A DNA stretch of 64,000 nt from Candidatus Iainarchaeum sp. (GCA_023129115.1 JAGMCR010000004.1:1-64000), one strand, 5' to 3'. Positions 19,501 to 28,014 are shown, counted from the first letter of the stretch. The notes: a model not told the origin generated them from the sequence alone. A program made the numbers and translations.

Positions 19501-21407
19501 ACGTCACTGGCTCCACGGTCGACAACTCGACAGTCACCGACTCGACAGTCACTCGCTCGGACGTCACCGACTCCACTGTCACCCGCTCGAATGTCACCGA
19601 CTCCACTGTCACTCGCTCGAATGTCACCGACTCGACGGTGTACAAATCGAACATAACGGACTCGACCATCACGAACTCCACAGTGCTCAACTCGACAGTG
19701 ACCAACTCCACGGTAAAGGACCTGCTCGTCGAGGACGCGAACATCACCAACGGCTGGCTCGAGAGCGGCTGCGTCACGTACAAGGGCTACAAGTACTGTG
19801 TGCCCCCGAACCCGCGCAAGAAAATCGAGGACATAAAGACACTCAGCCCGCCCACAGCGAACGCGGGCCCGGACCAGATGGTCCCGGCCAACACAATCGT
19901 TACCTTCAACGGCGGTGGCAGCACTGACGACAAGGGCATTAACAACTACTCGTGGCAGATAGTCGGCGGAGCAGCCATCGGCACGGGCGTGTCGCCCACC
20001 AACAACTTCACGTCCACTGGCGTGTACACTATCACGCTCACCGTGAACGACACCGACGGGCTCATCGACAGTGACAACATGACCGTCGCGGTCTACAACT
20101 CCAGCGCGACGTCGCCAGACCTCGCGGTCAACGACGACGGGTTCAGCCTCGGCTCCCCGGTAGTGGGCGGCAAGCCCATCAACGCCACGGTCAAGCTCTA
20201 CAACCTCGGCAGCACGGCCTACAACTTCACGGTCAGGATGAACTACTCCACGGCCAACAACACCGACAGGTTCTTCGCGAGCATGGCGAACGGCACCAGC
20301 ACGCCGGTCAGGATGACGCTTGTCCTGCCGGGCGGCAGCTTCACACTCACCGCAGTCGCGGACGTGTTCAACAACGTGACAGAGTCCAACGAGACCAACA
20401 ACGTCGCCAGAATGAGCTTCACGGGCGTGAACCTCGCGCCGACCGCATCGTTCACAGCGTCCGCCACCACCATAGACAAGGGTGACTCCATCACCTTCAA
20501 TGCAAGCGCGAGCACCGACCCGGACGGCACAATCACGTCCTATGCCTGGAACTTCGGCGACGGGAAGGCGGGAAGCGGTGTGGCCAACACACACCAGTTT
20601 ACGTCAAGCGGCACCTACACAGTGCGCCTCACCGTGACGGACAACAACGGCGGCACCGACCGCGCGACAATGACAATACGCGTGAAGGGTACGCCAGGCC
20701 CCAACCCAACAGGCCCGTCGGGCACTTCCGGGAGCAGCACCGACACGACGCCGTCCGTCCCGACAGTGCCAACCGTCCCGGGCAACGAGACCGAGGAAGA
20801 GATTTACATCGACAACCTCGTTACCTACGAGGTCGGCGACTTCATCATAACCAGGGATTACTTCTACAGCCCCAAGACGGGTGAAGGCTGGTACACGCTC
20901 AACGTCGAGAACACGGGCGACCGCAAGGTCATCCGCCTTGAGGACGCCAACCCGTACGGCGCGTCCGCGGACGAGTCGCCTGACTACACAGAGGGCAACA
21001 GGCTCGGCTGGGAAAGGGACTTCGGCGAGGGCAGCTCGTTCGAGGTCACCTACGACTTCAGCGAAGAGCTCACGCCCAGCGAGGTCAAGAGCATTGGCGT
21101 GCCCCTCATCGAGGACATAACGCCTGCCCCGCCCGCACCGGCGCCAACCCCGGAGCCGACGCCAGAGCCGCCCACCAGCCCGCTCACTGGCCTGCTCACT
21201 TTCCTGGAGCCGGACTTCTGGAGCGGCTGGATTGCGACGCTCGTCATGCTGGCCCTCGTGGTCCTCGTGGCCGCGGGATGGGTAATCTTCAAGGAGCAGG
21301 GCTACAGCATTTCCATGACCGGGACCCTGTTCGGCGACACTCCTGACTCCCTCGAGGAGCTGGACTTCAACCAGCCCAGCAACTACGCCGAGGGCACTCT
21401 CTACTAA
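13563..21407 (+). CDS. Giant (2614 aa) surface protein: beta-propeller, cadherin/Ig-like repeats, pentad repeat region, PKD, CARDB, C-terminal TM
   Basis: Signal peptide; repeated VNDKPAY/DADGDTL and TPPDVNITYP modules; STVTDSTVT pentads; PTASFTASATTIDKGDSITFNASASTDPDG PKD; C-terminal TM. Confidence 0.9.
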   Translation: MYRCCDMNKTLSILLSMLLLTSVVSAAFIGGNFKALQDKIKESAGEAAAPVDDTADTNHNKENIIVVRPINPAAAKPDPVDTGLPSDEDFEGTPGGDTTPPMVMALASATTAPIKEDHSVVVVGLKNGDIHAYDSQSMKKLWFDVTTHKKWIQDIQFYNETFGSKEHDIVYIAGDGKVSRHFSNNGTKIRDYDFSTNGELIYSVAIDSGNIYAGDGNGKLYKMAKSGNTPTWTRQVFTKPSQFDYEWDNVYAVRLSGENLYVAGGTGFVYEYNTDGTRLATIFRESDSSNGANDVDASKMYCIEEYSGTLYFPDSTTQTNHITVVDDGDIEAYPSSNRITADYQTKIYNIAVAGGWLFTAQKNKEVAAYKISEKAAKPPLKHATGEVYDVEATDKYLFTGSADNKLRRYTVNYANSNPASGTPDTYTLSDDISAIGAEYNVETTNENPQIVKPLSDQTINEDAPAKELFPVTDHFADFETGSLGYSISIADDTLAALDVNGNGYVTAAGKTNQNGASMVTITATDGSKSATGTFKLTVKPVNDKPAYDNNFPAYVEVTEDTPKTVISNLNNHFSDADGDTLSFEVDTIADDTLLSASVPANTDDLYISPKSNKHGSTTVTIKAMDNQGLMSYALGTLTVKVVSDNDGPYLTVDNIQNQYLVEDEQDKKLFIPDSYFDDKDGDTLIYTFTPADATLATVTCVNGYAVASGLKDQTGNTIVTVNASDNKDFILANFTLYVTPVNDAPYLNNTIPHQYVDEDIAETIIDDLGDYFADVDNAKSELKYSLSVSDTSLFKASPANGGIGIRITPQENQNGTGTVNVTVRDPDSASNWTSFKVTVNEINDWPKKHTELEDKHIPEGSKNRVLFGDLDQYFYDPDGENLSYDPDGRGGRRGIGGDNDIGIIPGIGGGAGPGIGPGTNLPDIPFDPCADWEDNDRGIKEGNDPGNARPIDDPCRPRPKPLAYEVDPTYDTGLVEVWTVGSKVYANTTTPDGVGQTSVTIIAKDRMNATNQSTFILFVDEANDAPVLVNYTLPNAYVNVSYYYDVDATDADGDTLTYFTNDTSLFTIDPQTGEISFLPAQADVGSYAYRISVTDGLMTDHQDVTLLVIDNLDPDVTITSPVNNSYVSTLASANQLNLTYTSTATDIAYYNVSMDNGAWINNSLNMYHTFTVATDGAHNMTVVAHDGSANTGPSWVNFTLDNTVPDVNITSINGIAPPVNNSNFTTPSITLRWAGTDNYGISYYTINGVDVGTNTSHNTTLPDGTYTYTVVAYDLANNTDADSITFNIDATPPDVNITYPDNNGYVNSNVFNVTWIGTGVSYYVDNSSTNVGLATNDLQNLPDGNYTYTVTAYDSFGNTDSDTANFTVDTKSPRVTITSPLNITYGASWVWVNATTNETASWCGYSLDNALNVTMSGSGTSWYYNASGLGDGAHNVTVYCNDSADNFGSDSEYFSVLTTGPTVTITYPNVLYISTGVFNVTWFGTGVNYYTNNSSANIGLAVYEAQNLTEGVYTYTVTAFNAAGANASDTVGFTVDMTPPTIVIDYPANGATIGTRFPTLIWNGTDNYGIDHYTINTTAGDFDVGNVTNHTLSLPGNGNYSYNVTAYDLANNTASAIVSFTVNTSPPSNVTITYPLDNQYLNDGNITITWNSTGDVSYYMLNALNVSTNESHNVSRGDGNYLYTVTAYNPAGNDSDSVNFTVDLFDSVVTIQTPADGANLTDGNVSITWNSSDNYGVQYYTVNGTGVGLNETYNVTLGTGIYTYIVVAYDLAGNNGSDSVTFNVTVVSSCNLIINSTLDTTFVSYYKGGDVTYGNTIIQTCSTVKNSTITNSTITNSTVIQSNISDTTLVGATVIKNSYIDPSDVQDSTVSESTVLNSTVYNSTVTNHSRIVRSHVEWSTSNNSTVTDSTVLYSNIYRSWVELSNVTRSNVTDSTVYNSTVTDSDVTSSTVNGSTVTDSTVTTSDVTGSTVTDSTVTTSDVTGSTVDNSTVTDSTVTRSDVTDSTVTRSNVTDSTVTRSNVTDSTVYKSNITDSTITNSTVLNSTVTNSTVKDLLVEDANITNGWLESGCVTYKGYKYCVPPNPRKKIEDIKTLSPPTANAGPDQMVPANTIVTFNGGGSTDDKGINNYSWQIVGGAAIGTGVSPTNNFTSTGVYTITLTVNDTDGLIDSDNMTVAVYNSSATSPDLAVNDDGFSLGSPVVGGKPINATVKLYNLGSTAYNFTVRMNYSTANNTDRFFASMANGTSTPVRMTLVLPGGSFTLTAVADVFNNVTESNETNNVARMSFTGVNLAPTASFTASATTIDKGDSITFNASASTDPDGTITSYAWNFGDGKAGSGVANTHQFTSSGTYTVRLTVTDNNGGTDRATMTIRVKGTPGPNPTGPSGTSGSSTDTTPSVPTVPTVPGNETEEEIYIDNLVTYEVGDFIITRDYFYSPKTGEGWYTLNVENTGDRKVIRLEDANPYGASADESPDYTEGNRLGWERDFGEGSSFEVTYDFSEELTPSEVKSIGVPLIEDITPAPPAPAPTPEPTPEPPTSPLTGLLTFLEPDFWSGWIATLVMLALVVLVAAGWVIFKEQGYSISMTGTLFGDTPDSLEELDFNQPSNYAEGTLY
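19023..19764 (+). repeat. Pentad repeat region (~49 pentads xS[TDN][VI]x) inside the giant surface protein
   Basis: NSTVT DSTVT RSDVT DSTVT RSNVT DSTVT... with a near-identical 45-bp DNA unit twice around 19423-19513. Confidence 0.9.
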
Positions 21408-21412
21408 GGAAG

Positions 21413-22558
21413 GTGAGCCAAGTGAACCTGAAGCACATCGTGTTTGGGCTCCTGATGCTGATTGCCGCAGCCCATGCAGCGCAATGCAGCGCCATCTCGC
21501 TCGACGGCGACCACCTAAGGTACGTCGAGCAGTACCAGGAGATTACTGTCCCACTGACCGCAACGAGCGACTGCCTCGCCAGCTACGACGCCACGGTGTT
21601 CTCGGACCTCCCGGTCGAGCTCACTCCCGCCTCGTTTGACATTGACCACTCGACCAAAACAATAAAGGCGTCCATCAAGCCCGGCGCGGCCAAGCCAGGC
21701 CTCTACACCGTCCACATACTCGTGGAGTCCAGGCAGGACATAGCCCGCGAAGAGTTCGTGGTCAAGGTGATAGAGACAGAGGACCCACTGCTCACCGCGG
21801 AAGCGCCTGCAGTGATGCGCATCCAGGAGACCGAAGAGTTCACAATCCCTGTTTCAGTCACGAACCGCGGCAAGACCGTGCTCAACAACGTCGTGACCTT
21901 CATCGACGAGAAGGGCGAGGAGCGCAGGTTCGCGGAAGAGCTGCAGTCGCTCCAGCCAGGCGAGACCAAGACAGTCAACTTCGACTACCCGGCACGCCCA
22001 CGCGGCGAGCACGCCTTCAACTACACTGCCACGGCAGGCGAGTACCGCTTCGTTGGGCAGGTCACGGTCACGTCGCTCACCGACAACTACCCGCTCTCGT
22101 CCATGATAACAGTCACCGGGCACGACAAGGGCTACAGGATAGCCTATCTCGTCAAGAACATCGGCCCGAACCGCCTCGACAGCCTGTTCCTCACAATCGA
22201 GGACGCGCCGTCGGACTGGAGCATTGTCTCGCCCCCCGAATTCTCCCTCGCCCCCTCCTCTGGGGCAATCGAAATGGAGCTGATTGTGGAGCCCGGCGAG
22301 CAGGACAGCGCAAGCGTCCACGTAGCGCTCTACGAGGGCAGCGGCCTGCTCGCAGAGGACGCGGTCGAGCTCTCACAGGCCCGGCTTAGCGGCACGGGCC
22401 TCATCAGCTTCGCAGAGTCGTTTGAAATCGGGCTCATTGTGCTGCTGCTCGCAGTGGTCGTGTTCCTGGGCTGGGACCTCCGCACCAAGGCCCGCAAGAA
22501 GAACATCAGCCTGCGCAGCCTAGTGCCAGAGTGGCTTGGGTCATACTGGCCGTTCTAA
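21413..22558 (+). CDS. Secreted CARDB/NEW3-like protein with C-terminal TM
   Basis: Signal peptide, Ig-like repeats, C-terminal TM; starts 5 bp after the giant gene. Confidence 0.75.
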   Translation: MSQVNLKHIVFGLLMLIAAAHAAQCSAISLDGDHLRYVEQYQEITVPLTATSDCLASYDATVFSDLPVELTPASFDIDHSTKTIKASIKPGAAKPGLYTVHILVESRQDIAREEFVVKVIETEDPLLTAEAPAVMRIQETEEFTIPVSVTNRGKTVLNNVVTFIDEKGEERRFAEELQSLQPGETKTVNFDYPARPRGEHAFNYTATAGEYRFVGQVTVTSLTDNYPLSSMITVTGHDKGYRIAYLVKNIGPNRLDSLFLTIEDAPSDWSIVSPPEFSLAPSSGAIEMELIVEPGEQDSASVHVALYEGSGLLAEDAVELSQARLSGTGLISFAESFEIGLIVLLLAVVVFLGWDLRTKARKKNISLRSLVPEWLGSYWPF

Positions 22559-22561
22559 CGT

Positions 22562-22637
22562 TTTTGAGGGTTGGGAGCCATTCCCGCAAGCATCTCCGCC
22601 CCCTTTGGGGGGCTTGTTCTTGGCTCCCCCCTCAATT
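22562..22637. terminator. Large hairpin between convergent genes
   Basis: TTGAGGGttGGGAGCCA...CCCCCtttGGGGG...TGGCTCCCcCCTCAA. Confidence 0.55.
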
Positions 22638-23078
22638 TATCCCTTTTGAAAACAGTATTGCCGGCTCTCCACTCGAGTAGTGGCCCGGCACAAAGCCCTT
22701 CCTCTCGAAGCCAAGCGTGGTATAGAACGCCATCGCTTCCTTGCTGCGCGGGTGGCAAAACAAGACCAGCTCTTTTTTCCCGAGCTCCAGCGCTTTCGCC
22801 ATTGCCACGTCCAGCAGGGCAGCGCCGATTCCCTTGCCCTGGTGCTCCTTCTTCACCTCAATTGAATGCACTTCTATCTTCTCAGGCGCCTTCGGGTCCA
22901 GCGCGATGTAACCCACCGCCTCTCCATTCTCTTCCGCGAGGAAGACCAGCATGCTGTCGTGCAGCATCTTCCTGATGCTCTCCTCGTCGTGCTCCAGCTC
23001 GGGCACAGCGTACCCGCTTTTTCCGGCGATGCGCCCAATCGCGAGCGCGTCCGCGTGGCCAGCCTCCCGTATGTTCAC
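22632..23078 (-). CDS. GNAT acetyltransferase (RimI-like)
   Basis: VHSIEVKKEHQGKGIGAALLDVAMAKA. Confidence 0.85.
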   Translation of the reverse strand: MNIREAGHADALAIGRIAGKSGYAVPELEHDEESIRKMLHDSMLVFLAEENGEAVGYIALDPKAPEKIEVHSIEVKKEHQGKGIGAALLDVAMAKALELGKKELVLFCHPRSKEAMAFYTTLGFERKGFVPGHYSSGEPAILFSKGIN

Positions 23079-23584
23079 GGGCTGAACCTCTCAATCTTAT
23101 AATAAGTAATGTCGCCCTCCTTGTCGACGAGGGCGTAAATCATTTTCTTGCGGACGTTCTGCGCCAGCCGCACCTTCCCAGAGAAAGTGTGGAAGTCGCA
23201 CTTGAACTCCTCCGGCACGCAGTGCACCAGCCAAATCGCGTGCGCCTCCCCCGGGCGGACGCCCCTCCCGTACACGCGGTAGTGCGTGCCAAACTTGAAC
23301 CCGGTCTTCACGACGTAGCCCCTGCCACGCAGGTCCCGGTAAACAATATACTTCCTCGGGAACTCCTTGTCGCTGCGGCTGAACGACTTCATCATCCCGT
23401 TGAAGTCCAGCTCCTTCTTCCCGCTCGTGACCACGAAGCTCTTGCGCTTTTCCTTGAGGAACAGCGCCTCCTCCGGGGACAGGAAGACCTTGCCGTCCTT
23501 CTCCTCGCCGAAGCCCCGGCCCGCCAGCTCCTTGGCCTCCTTCTCGTCAGTCACCCAGACGCGCCCCTTGATTATTATTGCCAT
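23075..23584 (-). CDS. endA: tRNA-splicing endonuclease (short form)
   Basis: KYIVYRDLRGRGYVVKTGFKFGTHYRVYGRG...RLAQNVRKKMIYALVDKEGDITYYKIER; 169 aa. Confidence 0.93.
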   Translation of the reverse strand: MAIIIKGRVWVTDEKEAKELAGRGFGEEKDGKVFLSPEEALFLKEKRKSFVVTSGKKELDFNGMMKSFSRSDKEFPRKYIVYRDLRGRGYVVKTGFKFGTHYRVYGRGVRPGEAHAIWLVHCVPEEFKCDFHTFSGKVRLAQNVRKKMIYALVDKEGDITYYKIERFSP

Positions 23585-24756
23585 GTCCCGCCCCCATAGT
23601 CCTCGAGGAACTTCAGCCCGACTGCCCCGACGGCCTCGCGGTGCTCCCCGGGGCAGAACGCGATGACGTTCATGTAGTCCCACTGTGCCTCCTTCAGCAG
23701 CCGCGTTATCAGGCTCGTCTCGTCAAGCGAGTAGTAGTCGCCGCCCTTCAGCACGCGGATGCCAACGTCCCTGAACCACGGCCGGGGGATGTAAAGCATG
23801 ACCTCGTCCGCGCCAATCCCTGCCTTCTCGGCAATCGACTCCTCGGCCTCGTGCATTTCCTTCTCGCCCATGTCCCCAAGATAAAGCCAGTTCCTGAAGT
23901 CCTTCATCTTCTGCTGCGCCGCGGACTTGTAAATCTTCCTTGCCTGCAGCCGCCCCGCCAGCTCGGCCGCGAGGCCGCCCCCATCGGCCAGCCTGCTCAT
24001 GAGCTGCCAGTCGTCCAGCTGCGTGAGCTCTTCCGCCCTCGTGTTGCCCGCGGCTATCGACGCCTCTGCCGCGCGGACGAGCATCACTTCCGTGCTCTTG
24101 GCCACGGGATGAAAGTAAATGTTGGAGTACATCAGGAAGCGCGCCATCAGCATGGCCTCTGCCGCGCTCACGCCCTTTTCCTCGAGCAGGACGCCGTCGT
24201 CCCTGATTATCAGCTTCCGCAGTATCCTGTCGGCATCGACAGACCCGTACGCCACGCCCGTGTAGTACGAGTCCCTCAGCAAGTAGTCCATCTTGTCCGT
24301 GCCGAGGTAGCCCAGAATCGCTTTGCCGATGGGCTTGTCGTAAATCGACGCGATGCTGTCCGGCGAAACGCCGTTCTCCCCCAGCACTTCCGCGATTTTC
24401 CCCCCAATGATTTTTTCCTTGGTGTGCTCCTCGTGGTTCTTGCCCGTGTGCTTCTCCATCACGCCCTCGAGCGCGTGCGAGAACGCGGAGTGGCCAATGT
24501 CGTGCAGCAGCGCCGCAATGACGAGCTTGCTGCCCTCTGGCTTGGGCAAATGGTTCAGGAAGCACCCGCGGCTCATCAAGTAATAAGTCCCGATTGAGTG
24601 CTCGAACCGCGTGTGGTTCGCGCCGGGGTAAATCATGTTGCTGAAAGACGTCTGCGCCACGCGCCTGAGCCTCTGCATGGTCTCGGTGTCGAGCAGCTCT
24701 CCCGCTATCGAGCTGATGAATACGTCGCCGTGAATGCTGTCCTTTATCCACCTCAC
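23575..24756 (-). CDS. HD-domain phosphohydrolase (dNTPase-like)
   Basis: IKDSIHGDV, HTRFEHSIGTYYL, ALLHDIGHSAFSHALE. Confidence 0.9.
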   Translation of the reverse strand: MRWIKDSIHGDVFISSIAGELLDTETMQRLRRVAQTSFSNMIYPGANHTRFEHSIGTYYLMSRGCFLNHLPKPEGSKLVIAALLHDIGHSAFSHALEGVMEKHTGKNHEEHTKEKIIGGKIAEVLGENGVSPDSIASIYDKPIGKAILGYLGTDKMDYLLRDSYYTGVAYGSVDADRILRKLIIRDDGVLLEEKGVSAAEAMLMARFLMYSNIYFHPVAKSTEVMLVRAAEASIAAGNTRAEELTQLDDWQLMSRLADGGGLAAELAGRLQARKIYKSAAQQKMKDFRNWLYLGDMGEKEMHEAEESIAEKAGIGADEVMLYIPRPWFRDVGIRVLKGGDYYSLDETSLITRLLKEAQWDYMNVIAFCPGEHREAVGAVGLKFLEDYGGGTWQ

Positions 24757-24823
24757 GCGTTAATTGCTGGCCGCCCGGTTTTTAACAGTTACCCTTATAA
24801 GCCCTTTTTGAATTAGCTAGCAC

Positions 24824-25891
24824 ATGCAGCTCAACCCGTGGGGCAGCGAGTCAATCAAGGACTACGACAAGCTAACCCACGAATTTGGGATGCAGAGGAT
24901 GCCAGACCTCGGCATCGACAACCACTACTTCCGCCGCGGCATCATCTTCGGCCACCGCGACTTCGACAAGTTCTGGAAGGACTTCAAGGCAAAAAAGCCC
25001 GTGTCAATCCTGACGGGCATAATGCCCTCGGGGCCAATGCACTTCGGCCACAAAATGGTCGTGGACCAGTGCGTCTTCTACCAAAACCAGGGCATCAAGA
25101 CCAGGGTCCTCGTCGCCGACGTCGAGGCGCGCACGACCCGCGGGACTACCAAAGAAGACGCAGAGCGCTACGCGCTCGAGGAATACCTCCCAAACTGGAT
25201 AGCGCTCGGCCTCGACCCCAAAAAATCAGTCATCTACGCCCAGTCCAACTACGGCGTGCCCTACTACTCCTTCTACTCCCTCCTCTCCGGCAGGACAACG
25301 CTCAACGAGATGCAGGCAGTGTACGGCGAGCTCTCGCCAGGGAAAATCATGTCCGCCATGGTCCAGATGGGCGACATACTCCACCCGCAATTGCCCGACT
25401 ACGATGGGCCAAGCCGCGTGCTCGTCCCGGTCGGCGCGGACCAGGACCCCCACATTCGCCTCGCCCGTGACCTCGCCGAAAAAGAGCACCTCGTGAAGCC
25501 CGCCGCGACGTTCCACCGCTTCGCCACCGGCATCGGGGGCAGCAAAATGAGCTCGTCAAAGCCCAACAGCTACATCTCGCTCAACGACCCCATTGAAGTC
25601 GCCGTGAAGAAGGCACTCAACGCACTCACTGGCGGCTGCAACACCGCCGCCGAGCAAAAAGAGACGGGCGGAAAAATCGAGGAGTGCGTCGTCTACGAGC
25701 TGTACGCCTACCACTTCATGCCGGACGACAAGGAGCTCACCGAAATCTACCGCAAGTGCACGAGCGGCGAAATGCTCTGCGGCGAGTGCAAGAGAATCCT
25801 CCGGGAAAAAGTCGAGAAGTTCATGAAGGCCCACGCCGCCAAGCGCGAGAAGGCAAAGAAGCAAGTCGAGAAAATGGGGGTGTTCAGGTGA
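24824..25891 (+). CDS. trpS: Tryptophanyl-tRNA synthetase
   Basis: NPWGSESIKDYDKL, PSGPMHFGHKM, GGSKMSSSKPNSYI. Confidence 0.9.
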   Translation: MQLNPWGSESIKDYDKLTHEFGMQRMPDLGIDNHYFRRGIIFGHRDFDKFWKDFKAKKPVSILTGIMPSGPMHFGHKMVVDQCVFYQNQGIKTRVLVADVEARTTRGTTKEDAERYALEEYLPNWIALGLDPKKSVIYAQSNYGVPYYSFYSLLSGRTTLNEMQAVYGELSPGKIMSAMVQMGDILHPQLPDYDGPSRVLVPVGADQDPHIRLARDLAEKEHLVKPAATFHRFATGIGGSKMSSSKPNSYISLNDPIEVAVKKALNALTGGCNTAAEQKETGGKIEECVVYELYAYHFMPDDKELTEIYRKCTSGEMLCGECKRILREKVEKFMKAHAAKREKAKKQVEKMGVFR

Positions 25892-26523
25892 TTGGAAAGC
25901 CCCTCCGCAAGTGGGCAGAAAAAAACGTCACCAACCCCATTGGCGCCCTGCTCGCCAAGACGGGCATCACCCCAAACCAGTTCACCATGCTCTCAATCCC
26001 CGTCGTGCTCGCCGCCGCGTACTTCATCTACATCCGCGACTGGCCGATGGCGCTTGTGCTGGTCGTCGTTTCAATCATCTGGGACAACTTCGACGGCGCA
26101 ATCGCCCGCGCCACGAACCGCGTCACGAAGTTTGGCTCCTACCTCGACTACATGATTGACAAAGTCGTCGAGCTCACGATTTACACCGCGTTCGCGCTCG
26201 CCGGCTACCCCGCCGAGTCCATAATCGCCGCGAGCCTCAACATGCTCAACAGCGTCGCCAAGCCCGCCGTCGCAATCCGCATCCCAATGGGCAACGAGGA
26301 CTGGCCCGCAATCGGCGAGCGCTCCGAGCGAATGCTCCTGCTCATGATTGGAATGGCGGCCGCAATCTTCTACCCACAAATCGCGGGCTACGAAACCATC
26401 TCAGTCGCCATCTGGCTCGTCGCGCTGCTCTGCCTCATCGGCACAGCCCAGAGAATGCTCTTCGCCCGCAAGCTCATCGCTGGCTACGAAAAGACGCACA
26501 AAAAGCAGATGATTAGAACTTAG
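25888..26523 (+). CDS. CDP-alcohol phosphatidyltransferase family protein
   Basis: DNFDGAIARATNRVTKFGSYLDYMIDK (CDP-OH-P signature); GTG start overlaps trpS stop. Confidence 0.88.
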   Translation: MIGKPLRKWAEKNVTNPIGALLAKTGITPNQFTMLSIPVVLAAAYFIYIRDWPMALVLVVVSIIWDNFDGAIARATNRVTKFGSYLDYMIDKVVELTIYTAFALAGYPAESIIAASLNMLNSVAKPAVAIRIPMGNEDWPAIGERSERMLLLMIGMAAAIFYPQIAGYETISVAIWLVALLCLIGTAQRMLFARKLIAGYEKTHKKQMIRT

Positions 26524-27148
26524 GGAACATCGGCGTCCCCTTCAATCTGCGGTACACCCTGCTCGTGAGCGCGGCCACACTCGCCCTGCCGTGCGCACTC
26601 GTTTTTCCCTTCCTTATGTCCCCAAAAACATCTTTCCCGCACTCTGTCCACGCACTCCCCATCTCCGCCTTGGTGTGCGCGTCGCTCCCCCCAGTCACTG
26701 TGACCCCCAGCTCCTTCGCGACCTTCTTGGCCTTGCTGTTCCCAACAAAGCTCTTGCCGTTAATCGCCTCGATGCCGTCGACGCCAATCTCGCGCCACTT
26801 GTCGCCCATGCCGTGCCGTGTGTAGTCGTACGGGTGCGCGGCAATCGCCAACCCCTTCTGCCTGTGGATTTCCTTCACCGTTTTTTCCGCTGGCATGTAC
26901 GCCTTGATTATCTTCGTGGCCCCCAACCCGAGCAAGTGCCCGTCCTGCGTCGACACCTCAATGCCCGGGATGAAAACCAAGCCCGCCTCCTTCGCGAGCT
27001 TTGCCGCCTCCTTGTTCCCCGCGACAGAGTTGTGGTCCGTGAGCGCGAACCCGGCGAACCCCAATTCCTTTATTCTGCCGATAATGTCCTGCACAGTCAT
27101 CAGCGAATCAGCGGAATGCACGGAGTGCACGTGCAGGTCGAATTTCAT
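26513..27148 (-). CDS. PHP-domain phosphoesterase
   Basis: DLHVHSVHSADS, ALTDHNSVAG, GSDAHTKAEMG. Confidence 0.88.
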   Translation of the reverse strand: MKFDLHVHSVHSADSLMTVQDIIGRIKELGFAGFALTDHNSVAGNKEAAKLAKEAGLVFIPGIEVSTQDGHLLGLGATKIIKAYMPAEKTVKEIHRQKGLAIAAHPYDYTRHGMGDKWREIGVDGIEAINGKSFVGNSKAKKVAKELGVTVTGGSDAHTKAEMGSAWTECGKDVFGDIRKGKTSAHGRASVAALTSRVYRRLKGTPMFPKF

Positions 27149-27630
27149 TTCAGCCTCTTGAACATGTAAATCTGGTCGTCGCCTTCTTCGTAAACATCCG
27201 GGATTCTACCGGCAACTTTGAATCCCTGCTTCTTGTAGAACTTCACGGATCCACCTTGTTCTTCCTCGCCGCTCGTGAAGAGACAGAACAACCTGCCGCC
27301 TCGTTTGCGTGCTTCGCCTTCCGCTTTCTCGTAAAGTCTGGTGCCGAGCCCGTCTCCCTGGAACTCTTTTTTGACTGCGATATAACCCAGCCAGTAAACG
27401 TCTTTGACACATTCTTTACAGCTGTGAATACCAACTACTCCAACCACTTTTCCTTTTTCTTCGGCCACCCAGTACTTGAGGCAGTGATAGACAGGGTTCC
27501 GGATTTTTGAGTCAAGACTAACCCTGAAATAGCTCTTCGAAGACTTTTCTTCCCATGGATAAGTATGCTCCCCGAACACTTTCGACGCGGCGTTAATGTC
27601 TTTCTTCTGGAGCGCCCGTATCCTCATCAC
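27145..27630 (-). CDS. GNAT acetyltransferase
   Basis: IAVKKEFQGDGLGTRLYEKAEGEA. Confidence 0.82.
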   Translation of the reverse strand: MMRIRALQKKDINAASKVFGEHTYPWEEKSSKSYFRVSLDSKIRNPVYHCLKYWVAEEKGKVVGVVGIHSCKECVKDVYWLGYIAVKKEFQGDGLGTRLYEKAEGEARKRGGRLFCLFTSGEEEQGGSVKFYKKQGFKVAGRIPDVYEEGDDQIYMFKRLK

Positions 27631-27884
27631 AGCGCCCCCAAGTGGTACCCCTCTATCTCGAAGTACCCCGCGAGCACTCCCGCGTCGATGAACCCGTGCG
27701 CGTACGCAATCGCCTCAAGCGCAGTGGCATAGTCCCCCTGCTCGGCGTAGTGCTTCGCGTCCGCAATGTAGTCCCTCGCGAACTGGAGAAAAGTGCCACT
27801 CACCTGGCCCTTCTCGACCTGCCTTAATTTTTCCATCGCTTCCCCGGTAATCCGGAGGCACAGCTCGTACTTTTCCTGGCTCAC
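27627..27884 (-). CDS. DUF357-family protein
   Basis: AYAHGFIDAGVLAGYFEI; GTG start. Confidence 0.75.
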   Translation of the reverse strand: MSQEKYELCLRITGEAMEKLRQVEKGQVSGTFLQFARDYIADAKHYAEQGDYATALEAIAYAHGFIDAGVLAGYFEIEGYHLGAL

Positions 27885-27948
27885 GCTAGTGCTTATGGGC
27901 TTGGGAAATAAAAAGAGGTAAGGGCGGGGGGCATTGGCGAGGGACCTG

Positions 27949-27971
27949 GGCGTTGACTTGGGGTCAACGCC
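27949..27971. repeat. Hairpin GGCGTTGAC-ttggg-GTCAACGCC
   Basis: 9-bp perfect arms between DUF357 and HU genes. Confidence 0.75.
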
Positions 27972-28014
27972 AATCCACTCGTCCAGTCGCGCCCGCCGCC
28001 GGGTTTGACGCGTC

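Noticed and set aside
19020-19770. Tandem short DNA repeats considered as a CRISPR array
   Set aside because: In-frame pentad coding repeats with no spacer structure; no cas genes or other arrays in the window.
14505-20594. Long minus-strand ORFs (697, 427, 435 aa) antisense to the giant surface gene
   Set aside because: Mirror-frame artefacts of GC-biased codon usage; no recognisable domains, no start context, while the plus-strand protein has clear modular domains.
24824-25891. Alternative call as tyrosyl-tRNA synthetase
   Set aside because: N-terminal NPWGSESIKDYDKL and KMSSSKPNSYI pattern fit archaeal TrpRS better.
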